This document shows positions 1 through 8,674 of a stretch of DNA of 64,000 bases, one piece after another (within the stretch, counting starts at the first letter, position 1; each line of letters opens with the position of its first letter). This DNA comes from Epiperipatus broadwayi (taxonomy: Eukaryota > Onychophora > Udeonychophora > Euonychophora > Peripatidae): contig JAQFVV010000570.1 of assembly GCA_028023455.1 (NCBI GenBank), positions 241,136-305,135 on the forward strand, read 5' to 3'. The position numbers were made by a program, and so were the translations under genes. The notes beneath the pieces were generated by a model. It had not been told where the DNA came from and did no database searches. It was given only the letters and a program-made list of their open reading frames with translations.

Positions 1-386
1 ATAATAGTTGGGATTCTTTTAATATTTTTTCCAAAATACATCTCAATTCCCCAATGTATGGCTTTTTGCATCCACATATAATATTACTTTTTTTGCATTT
101 TAAGTATAGTATTTTTAGAATTATTAATAAATAGGCTTACATTTGAAGGAATATAAAATAAAATATTGGATTTATCACAATACTTTTTTAATAAATGTGG
201 ATTGAACATTATTTAAAAATGACATAGATAATAATTTTTATTATTTTTACTTAAGTTAATTTTATAAAGTTTATTAATCATGATTACAGTTTTCTTTTTT
301 AAAAAAAAACAACAACCCATTTTTGATAGTTTATAACAGTCTTTAAACAGGTCACTGTTTATTAAAATGTATAAATATCTTTACAT
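1..386. other. AT-rich sequence without a recognised feature
   Basis: Poly-A and poly-T rich DNA. I see no open frame, repeat pair or RNA gene in it. Confidence 0.6.
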
Positions 387-641
387 TTAAAATATAGATT
401 TTAAATGTTCCCCTTTTTTTAACAAATGATTTAAAATAATATCATTCTTTATTGTACCGGTCCATTTATCCATTTCCTTTCTTACAGAGCTTAATAATTC
501 TTCCATCATTGCTCTTAAACCTTCCTGCTCCTTCATATGTTCATTTTCCTGACAGTCTACTCCCTGCCTTTCAGATTTTTCTACTGGCATTCTGCTACTC
601 ATCGTTTGTTCCGTTTCGATTTTTCCTGCTCTCGTAAGCAT
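387..641 (-). pseudogene. 84-codon coding-like ORF, possibly the start of an LTR-retrotransposon gag
   Basis: The frame begins with an MLTRAGK-type N-terminus, then a charged middle part rich in Glu, Lys, Met and Arg, then an amphipathic stretch (MMEELLSSVRKEMDKW) likely to form a helix or short coiled coil. Its amino-acid composition is much less AT-driven than that of the random ORFs around it. Short basic 'TRAGK' starts followed by coiled-coil regions occur in gag proteins of animal Gypsy-type elements, so a gag N-terminal remnant is my best guess. No zinc knuckle, protease or RT is visible downstream (below position 387) and no LTR or primer-binding site is seen upstream. It could also be an exon fragment of a host gene. 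About 35 bases of it recur near 1,280. Confidence 0.3.
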
Positions 642-1206
642 TTATCAGTTTATTTTATTTAACTTAAAACAAAGTATTCTATCTTATTTCTACTATCTTT
701 ACACTAACATTTATTAACTCAATTCAAAAAAAATATTCTATTTAATTTCATATAATAAATATGCAGTATACCATACATTATGTTATCCCCTACTGATCAC
801 CCTTTCCTTCAAACACATTTCCCTGATTTCTATAAACAATTTGCTCTCACATGTAATAATATAAAAAAAAAATTTCAAATGCCCCATTCTACTTATGCCC
901 TAACAATGACAGAATTATTCCTTTAACTTTTGTTCATACATTTATTTTGTTCACGATAAACTCTCGCTCGAAAAAAAAAATCTTTTAACTAAATAATTAA
1001 AGCAGCATATTATTTACAAAACACCCTCTTCTTACCTTTACTTAACTTAGTTCTTCAATAGGTTTTAATATAATGAAAATAATATAAGATTTTTTTGCTA
1101 ACATTACTTTTATATTTACGTTACTTTTCTTTTATTAAGAAAAAAGAATCAATAGATTTTTGTAAATGCTATAATATTGGTTTGTGACTATCGCATTTGG
1201 CCATTT
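642..1206. other. AT-rich spacer
   Basis: Low-complexity A/T tracts. No convincing open frame or repeat is seen. Confidence 0.5.
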
Positions 1207-1455
1207 TTAAATGATGTTGGGGCTATTTTCTATAGCGGATTTTCTCTTTAAACCACATTGGTGCACCATTTTCTGTACCGGTCCATCCATTTCACCCTTT
1301 ACAGTCCTATAAATCTTTTGACCCACATATGCACCGAGCATGAAAATCATGTATGTGATGAAGTGAAATAACGATAATAATTCCCCTGCGATATCAATGG
1401 TTAAATATGAAAAGCAAATATTCCAAAAAAAATTATTAGAGGAAGGAGATACAAC
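1207..1455 (-). pseudogene. Unassigned 82-codon open frame with a predicted membrane segment
   Basis: Reading the minus strand from just after a TAA at 1,456-1,458 to a TAA at 1,207-1,209 gives 82 codons without interruption. The N-terminal half contains a hydrophobic stretch (ELLSLFHFITYMIFMLGAYV) long enough to cross a membrane. The C-terminal half is basic and ends in ...SAIENSPNII. The only ATGs lie inside the hydrophobic part, so this is not a complete gene by itself; it could be an exon or a transposon fragment. The DNA of the segment reading VKGEMDGPV matches, with a 4-base offset, the KEMDKWTG segment of the ORF at 387-641, which suggests the two islands may belong to one element. I do not recognise the protein. 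Confidence 0.3.
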
Positions 1456-2549
1456 TTAAAAAAAATGAGGTCAATTGGAATCTTCCCTGTTACATTATCC
1501 CACACCAGTCCAATTAATTAAACGGTGGTCACTCTTAATTTACACACCTTTAAAAGTACTAAAATATTTTTCTTTAGCCATTCATGCCACCCCCAGCAAA
1601 GAAATGTATTGTTGACCCTCCCCTTTTCCTTCCCTAGAGAGTGTGCAAATAAAATGATCACAGTTATATATTATAGGGAAAAAATTAAATATATTCGGAC
1701 ATAAAATGTGAGACAATATAACCCCCCAGTAAGTTATGCCTATCGAACTCATAATTTATTTTCCCTATCTCATGGTAATGACTGGTTTGATCTGTTTACT
1801 TGAAATAACTCTGGTTACATGCTAATGATTGAATAAGTAATTTGAACTAAGCAAATAAGAGCGGCAAACCATTTATTTTTTATAAAAAAAAATTTACTCT
1901 TTATTATTACTTTTAAATATTTTGTCAGGTTAAAGATTTCATATAATTAAAAAAGAAAAAAATAGTACTTAGGTTAAACATCTATTTACAAAAAAGATTT
2001 ATACAAAGAAAATGTCATTTTAAAATAATTGCATAGTGGGTGTGGTCTATACCCCCTTTCCCCACTTGAAAAATAATAGTTTAAGAAACAAATGTATGTA
2101 ATAAATTTCTCTATGAAAAAACATAATTCATATAGATATTAAATTCATTTACAAAAAAAAATAATCCACTAGTTTACATGCATGTCTACTGATTACCCCT
2201 AGGATCAATAAATTATTAATATTTTATGCATACTTAGGTTTTGGTGCTTAAATATTTATACATGATATGCATCTATGTTTATTTATTTTAAACATATAAA
2301 ATGATGCCTAATAAGAAATAATATAGCTGAAGGATACTCTATGTAAGGTATCGTTGTAGTAAAGGATTATGAGGTAGAGATTCTTCACGTAGTGAATCTA
2401 AATGAGACATGCGTGCAACTATTGTATAATATAAGTGATATGAAGATTACATAAAAGATTATAGTTACAAGTATATAAGAAAAACACATTACTGAGTTAT
2501 AGAATAAATAAATAAAAATGAATGAATAAATAAATAAAGATCAAGAGAT
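1456..2549. other. AT-rich spacer, nothing recognised
   Basis: Mostly A/T-rich DNA with short (AATA)n runs near 2,505-2,540. No coding frame, SINE or paired repeat is recognised. Confidence 0.5.
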
Positions 2550-2759
2550 CTAAACTTGTCTGTATTTACAACTGTTATAAAGTTCGACTTCGAGTGGACC
2601 ACATGAACTACTCCATAAGGCAGACAGGGCCACCTTCTCCATTACACGTATCAAAGAGTCCTTGTTATCAGGTTTTGGGTGGCTTCTTTTAAGACATCGT
2701 AGGGCTTCGGGAATGAACTGGCAGTGTACTGCTGCTGATGACCTACTCCATGGGTTTTT
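2550..2759 (-). pseudogene. GC-richer island with a 69-codon open frame of unknown identity
   Basis: This is one of the few stretches with near-balanced base composition. The minus strand is open from just after a TAA at 2,760-2,762 to a TAG at 2,550-2,552. It reads like real protein: Cys, His, Trp and Pro are well represented, with RCLKRSHPKPDNKDSL followed by RVMEKVALSALWSSSCG. There is no start codon before the internal Met, so if coding it would be a terminal exon or a fragment. Upstream acceptor-like AGs exist but the pyrimidine tract is weak. I do not recognise the family; a fragment of a repeat is equally possible. Confidence 0.3.
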
Positions 2760-3008
2760 TTATACTGGAACAATTATGATGGTCATATCTATTAGGTACT
2801 TGTTTGAAGATTTATAGTTGTACTTCTTATTGGTAGATAGGTTTTAATGTGACTGATTTTTATTACCACTTTCATGCCTTTCTTCTTTTTAATTCAGCTT
2901 TTTTTAAATTTCTTTACGATAATATAATATCGGATATGGTTGAGTTTCAAAATTCATTTTGATTACTAGGCATTTCTTCATGGTGATATAATATCAGATC
3001 TTACTGCT

Positions 3009-3152
3009 TCCTTGGACTGCTCAGAAGCAACTTTTAGTTTTTCCTCCAAAATCTATGGTCTGCCTGCTTGTACTGCTCAGGAGCAACTTTTAGTTCTTTT
3101 TCTTCAAAATCTACAGTCTGCCTGCTTGGACTGCTCAGGAGCGACTGATTCT
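3009..3152. repeat. Minisatellite, unit about 57 bp, roughly 2.4 copies
   Basis: Units start with CTTGGACTGCTCAG at about 3,011, 3,067 and 3,125. The first two are complete and differ at only a few positions; the third is cut short after the GAGCGACTGATT segment. The plus strand is open across the array, but this simply follows from the repeat. Confidence 0.8.
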
Positions 3153-3239
3153 CTCCACCTAATAGATAGCACATATGATCCCCTTTCAGCCAATTAAACT
3201 ACCCCCTACAAGCTATTGCATCAGCCTATAATAATTTAA

Positions 3240-4105
3240 AATATACTTTATACATTCCTTAATTTTATTAGTTACAAAGTATACTTTTTTAATAATGGCT
3301 ATGAGTATGAGGCATGGTTCCTCGAAAACGTTCAGCCGTTAAATTTTTAATAGTAAGTTATATTTTCTCTAATTAATAATTACAATTAAGTATTTTTTGT
3401 TTTTACATATAAGGAGAAATTAAAACCATATTTATTACATAATGGAAATTATAGTTTCCATCTTAATTAATTAGAGCACCCATTATGCTTCATTACATTT
3501 GATAAAACCAACTTTTAATTTTTATCTTGAAAACAGGTCAAAAGAACAAAATTTCTTTTCCCACAAAACATTCCTTTCCATCTTTTGTTCTTTTTATATA
3601 AAAAAAATCAATTCCAATTTACCAAAACTTTTTCTTTATAATTACAAAAACAAAATCCATTATAATGAAAATATAAAATTTGACATTATATTTCTTTTTT
3701 TTTTAAAAAAAATAAAATAAAAAGGAAAAACATTTATTTAAAAATATAAAAAAAAAAAATTCTGGATACGTATATCGGAACATTACAAATAAAACAAAAA
3801 TGTTCCCAACATAAACAAAAGTCATTACAAACTTAAAACTATTCTTTATGTAGTTTTTTTTTTTATAAAATAAATTCATTAATAAACAACACATACACTT
3901 GTACTGTGGGTGAAATGGGAATATAGTATAGACCAAACCCAGTTATTTACTTCACACATGTAAACATTTATACACGTGTTTTAATTACGATCTATTTGAT
4001 CAATTTTATATTAAATTCTAATCTTTAAAGATTAGCTGTGCTGAATTGTCAGCAACAGCCATTTTGTGCATGGATGTTATATATGTTCTGGTACATTATA
4101 TTTTA
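3240..4105. other. AT-rich spacer
   Basis: Long A and T runs, with small ORFs on both strands that are dominated by Phe, Lys, Ile and Asn codons and look random. Nothing recognised. Confidence 0.5.
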
Positions 4106-4107
4106 AT

Positions 4108-5561
4108 GGACACACATGCTGTTACATTATTTTAAATAAAATTAGACATTAAACATAAAAGTTTGCAAATAAAAATTTGTTGTTAAAAAAATTGAAAATT
4201 AAAAGTCATCTAAACTCATATATATATAAAATCACACAGATGGAAAATTATTAAAAGAAAACTTTATTAAAAAAGAAAAAAATATTATAAAACTAAATTT
4301 TAAGAAAAAACTTAAAGATTTAAAAATAAAATTATATCTTTAAAAATATACAAAATGTAATTACTTACTATTGTGTAAAAGGCTACAAAATGGAAATGAT
4401 CATTTTTAATTAGCCTTAAGTAAACTAGCCCTTGGGCATCTCAAAATTTATAATTAAAGGTCAGATATGAGAGAAAAACAATAAGAACAGAATAGCCAAT
4501 AAAAACATCCCTCAGAAAATGGAACACAGTGAAAGGATCAATATCATGATGTCATATTCAGTCAATCTACAATTTTAATATAAAAAGGAAAAGATTGGAA
4601 ATAATTTATTATGTGTGCTATATGTGTTAAATTCAGGAGAGTTGAAGGAGAAGGGATTGAAAAGACACACTTTCAATCCTTTCAATTTTTCCAAAAGAAG
4701 AAATGAAATATCGTTTTCCTATATTGTGGACCCCCCAGGACTTCAGGGTCCTGCAATAAAATCCTGCAAAGAACTATACCAGCTACAGCAAAGGATCCCT
4801 GGATGAATACCAATAGAATGGAAAATAGCATACCAGTCTCCCCCAAGATGTCATGGGAATTAGAAACATAGGGATCCAAATTACAAGAACTAAAAACTAT
4901 GGACTTTCTCTTTTAAAACCGTAAGAACTTTATATAACTAATGAACTTTAACTATAAAACTCTTCCAGTATTTAAATAGAAATATAAATTCCTATCTGAC
5001 CAAACCAAATTAAATCATTAATAATTATTTTTAATCATATGTAGTTTTAAAATCATTTTCATTAATTTAATTTTTCCATTCTTTTAAGTGTTTATAACAT
5101 TGTTGTTTTTTTGTTTGTTTTTCACATTAAGCTGAACCTTTTAATTAAATCATGTTAAATTTAAGTCAGGCATGAATGGCTGCATAGATTCATAAAGTTA
5201 TGTTAGTTTAAGGGAGGGTAAATCTTAGATTATTTGTTTCACAGTTAAATTGGGTCAATGGATTGGATGTATTGGTGTAATTAGTAAATGTAGCATGAAG
5301 ATTATATGCCACACTTGGGAAAAATAGTTCCCATTTTTTACTGATGATCAGAAACAGATGGTATTCCCTGCTCCTTGGATCATCTCTTTAGCCTATGGAA
5401 TGGGATTGTAAGTCAGCAAAAAGGACCACAATCCCTTTCTATGGGGTTTTTTGTAGTGTTCTTCTCGCCAGTCAGACGTAGCATTCCTGTACTGGATGAG
5501 GAACAATTCTATAATCATGCTGTTCAAATGTACATTTCTGACAGTACAGTGCTGTGCTGTT
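4108..5561. repeat. Repeat family A, copy 1, left part
   Basis: This segment aligns almost end to end with 44,003-45,245. Shared landmarks include the GTTACATTATTTT start, an AAAACTTTATTAAA block, the CTTGGGCAT block near 4,433, the GGAGTTGAAGGAGAAGGGAT-like block near 4,638, and a block containing AAATTGGGTCAATGGATTGG near 5,246. There is no protein similarity that I recognise and no terminal inverted repeat. The copy continues at 6,760 after an insertion. Small ORFs at 4,615-4,879 and 5,375-5,687 lie inside the repeat and are not conserved as frames between the copies, so I do not call them genes. Confidence 0.8.
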
Positions 5562-5799
5562 GGTGCTTGTCTTATAGCTAAAGATGCCATTGGATGGCGC
5601 AGTTTTTCTGCTAAAACTATAAATATGAACATTCATGGGCTGTTGATTTTAATAATTTTTCTGTGCTTTTTTGTAATGCGAAAATAAAAACAAAACAAAA
5701 TCATCTTTTTTTAAATATTATTTTTTATTAACATATACAATTTAAATGATAATAATAAATATAAAATAAAATCAACAAATTACAATTTGATTTGTGTTT

Positions 5800-5935
5800 T
5801 TTATATCGTATACTTTTTAAATTGTGTTACGCTTTTTTTTATCAATTTTCTATCGGATATTTTTTTACTTGTGTTATGGCTTTTTTTTTTATCAATTTTC
5901 TATCGGATATTTTTTTGTGTTATGACTTTTGTTGT
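5800..5935. repeat. Two-and-a-half-copy minisatellite, about 57 bp unit
   Basis: Two near-identical units contain ATCAATTTTCTATCGGATAT, separated by TTACTTGTGTTATGGC-like sequence, plus a partial third. They lie within the 1.2-kb inverted-repeat element. Confidence 0.65.
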
Positions 5936-5991
5936 TGTTGTTTAACTAAAAAATAATAATCGTAATAAAAGTAAAAGTTGTTATGGTTACA

Positions 5992-6055
5992 TTTAGGGTT
6001 AGTTTAGGGTTAGTTTTAGAGTTAGTTTAGGGTTAGGGTTGGTTTTAGGGTTAGT
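5992..6055 (+). repeat. Interstitial telomere-like minisatellite (TTTAGGGTTAG units)
   Basis: About six tandem 11-mer-like units contain the TTAGGG motif used at telomeres of most animals. They are imperfect and lie inside the 1.2-kb element, so they are more likely a transposon-internal minisatellite than a former chromosome end. Confidence 0.6.
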
Positions 6056-6759
6056 TTTCTGTTGTTTGCAATGCTAAAATAAAAAAATTCAAAATTGTAA
6101 CCGTACTCGGACAAAAGAAAAAACTCAAACTTTTTTAAACAACAACAAACATATACAAATGTCTTATTTATTTATTAAACATGTTTATAATATTTGCTTT
6201 TTATGAAATTTACAAAAAAACCTGTATATTTGGACTTTTCTTACAGGATATTTTTTTCGTACCGCTCTTTTTTACTTCAAAAATATACAGACGGTAGAAT
6301 CTTCTTTGTCTCGTGGAATGTTACTAACAGTATGTTACTTGACATGTTACCTAATTGCAACTCAATAAAAATATAGATATTTAACATTTTCCCAAATAAA
6401 AGTTCAATACAATAGGTTGTAAAAAGTCTTATAATTATTGCTTTAAAAAATCTGAACATTTCATAGTTTAAAATAAATAAAAATACAATGAAAACAACAT
6501 TTCAATACAATTCAAATACAAACTCTCTCATCAAGCCATAATTATTTTATAAATTGTGCGAATTCGGAAAATGTATTTGCTGCTATGTGATATACATGCT
6601 GTACTGCGACGCGACATAGCGACCTGCATTCTGTAGCACAAAAAGTTGTATTATAGAAAACACGAGTTCGAACATGTCAGCCATGGAAACAGCATTTTTA
6701 TGTGTTTTGGCATGAAAACTGTGCCATAGAGCGGCATCTTTAGCTAAAAGATGAGTACC

Positions 6760-7312
6760 GTGCTGTCATATTCATGTTGCATTGAATATATTGATATATC
6801 AGATAGATTGGCATTAGTTTGACTGTGAATTTTTGGCCTAGGGTTAAATAAAAGATATAGAATATTTTCTTTTTCAAGTGGAATCCATGTAGTCTATCCA
6901 TACTCAACACTCTAATAAAATATTAATGAATTCATCTGTGTAAACTTCTAAAATAAAAAAGTTAAAATGTAAATTAAATTAAGTTCTAAAGTAAAGGTTA
7001 TACAAAAGTTAATAATTCTAAATTTTATATATGTGCAAAATAAATGTTTTTATGTGTTATTACTTGCAGTGGCTTATTTAATTTTTTTAATATTAAAAAT
7101 TTATTTTTGATTTCAAATCTTTCTTGAATGAAGTATTGAATAAGTACTTATTATAAATCTCTGTGTATCCTTGAGCTAGTGACAAGGGCTAACAGTCAAT
7201 ATAAAATAAAAGTTGGATCTTTAACTTGCATATCTGCCTACTATATAAATTTTCCAGGTTTGAATGGCCTGGTGGTACCCTTATATGGCAGATATGGTAA
7301 GAATAAATATAC
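6760..7312. repeat. Repeat family A, copy 1, right part
   Basis: Continues the alignment with family A copy 2 (about 45,245-46,118). Shared blocks include the ATTGATATATCAGAT region near 6,790, GGGTTAAATAAA, a GCAGTGGCTTATTTA block near 7,067, TGAGCTAGTGAC near 7,172, and the terminal TATCTGCCTACTATATAAAT block near 7,231. Without the insertion, copy 1 would be about 2.0 kb, close to the about 2.1 kb of copy 2. Confidence 0.8.
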
Positions 7313-7439
7313 CTCAACTGTTAGAATATATATCACTATTACAGATCACTCTTAACTAATTATAACATCTTCAAATTTTAAATATAGATTTTTAATGTTT
7401 TTTTATTCAATAAACAATTTAAATTAATATTGTTCTATA

Positions 7440-8300
7440 TACATCTATCTCTTTTAAAATGTCATTTAACTGAATTGTTTGAAACAACTCACCAGTTGCA
7501 TATGTATACCATTTCCTCCACAAGCTGATGGGCTCTCTGGATAAAAGTTATCAGTACAGGTATAGTCCAGGTAACTGTTTTCATGCAGTAATATTCCTTC
7601 TGTCCAGGATTGGATAGATTTCAGACAAGCAAACTCATCTAGAACATATTTGTAACTATGACATTGGAAGTTGATCCATTTCCCTCCATGTGAATTTAAA
7701 CTCCACTATCATAAACTAGTAGCTGCTACTATATCCACTGTCCTGTCTTCAATTATTTCATGGTCATTCTCTAACTTTGGAAAACTGCTACTGCAGCTGG
7801 AAAAACTATTCTGGCCATTTAACTTTTGAAACCAACAAAATTTCAATCTTTTTATCAACCCTTTTTATATTAGGGAGTGACAAAAATACATTAATTAAAA
7901 ACTGTTTTTATTTTTTTAATCTTTTCAAATCACTTTTAATTAAAAGCTACTTTTGGAATTTTATCAAGATATAATCTACAAGATTTTACTTAAAAGAAAA
8001 TATTTCTAAAATAGATAATGGATTTTTACAATTATCAGGAAACATGCTTGTTTTTAATTTCAAAATCAGAATTCAATAAAAATATTTATTTAGACTTTTT
8101 TTAACTGTTTAATTTATAATAAAATTTTATTTTAAATCCAAAATTATTTAACCCTTTATTATGATTTTAGTTTAGGGAAATAAAGAAAATATCTACCAAA
8201 TTTTTGTTTGTGCTTATTTCTATTTTTCCTTTCAACTTTATATATATGCACATACTATGTTATTGTGTGCCATGTAACATAAGTGTTACAATAGATATAT
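7440..8300. repeat. Repeat family F, copy 1 (about 0.9 kb)
   Basis: Aligns with 14,980-15,960. Shared landmarks are AACTCACCAG at the left, AAGCTGATG plus CTCT, TGGATAGA.TTCAG, a TCCATGTGAAT.CAAACTC block, the run containing TTTCAAAATCAGAATT, and TTTCAACTTTATATATA at the right. No protein coding is recognised. Both copies are diverged by many substitutions and small indels, so the insertions are old. Confidence 0.75.
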
Positions 8301-8489
8301 GTTAATTCTAATATTTTCACAGATAAATGATGACTTCATATCAATTATTTTCAGTATATTCCATGTAGTAAAATAGTTAAATAGCTGATGTTTCAGTACA
8401 ATAACAACTTCCTTCCTCATAGCATTCTCTTTTTTTAAATCATGAAAATGTGTGTGCAGTTTAAAATCATTATGTTTATCTTTTTCTTT

Positions 8490-8674
8490 CTCCTAATATT
8501 TAAATTCTATTGGTTGAGAAGTTTTAAAAATTAGTTTGTCTTCCAATAGCTTCTTCCAATTGTTAATTTTCTTTAATTCACATCTTTTATTCAAACTCTT
8601 GGGCCTTTTAAAAATCTCTATAGCTCCTTTGGTCATATTGTTCAAATTGTACTAGAATATTTGTTTTATTCCCA
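8490..8674 (-). pseudogene. C-terminal end of an antisense Penelope-like element (PLE) ORF, downstream half
   Basis: Reading the minus strand gives NILVQFEQYDQRSYR, then after a one-base shift AIEIFKRPKSLNKRCELKK, INNWKKLLEDKL and a stop at 8,493-8,495. In PLE proteins the GIY-YIG endonuclease is followed by this kind of tail (basic segment, 'EAIEI.KRP..LN+', then a Trp-containing end). It lines up as the continuation of the GIY-YIG fragment at 11,640-11,740, with the RTE LINE inserted between. The protein is broken by at least one frameshift. Confidence 0.65.

Larger units (their letters stand above)
5562..6759. mobile_element. 1.2-kb non-autonomous DNA transposon with terminal inverted repeats, inserted in repeat A
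   Basis: The left end reads GGTGCTTGTCTTATAGCTAA; the reverse complement of the right end reads GGTACTCATCTTTTAGCTAA. Both continue with AGATGCC and about 30 further well-matched bases. Flanking 8-mers GTGCTGTT (5,554-5,561) and GTGCTGTC (6,760-6,767) look like an 8-bp target-site duplication, as made by hAT-type transposases. The second family A copy lacks the 1.2 kb and has GTGCTGCC at the matching place, which makes it an empty site. No transposase is encoded inside. Copy-level mutations mean the exact boundaries are good to a few bases. Confidence 0.75.
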
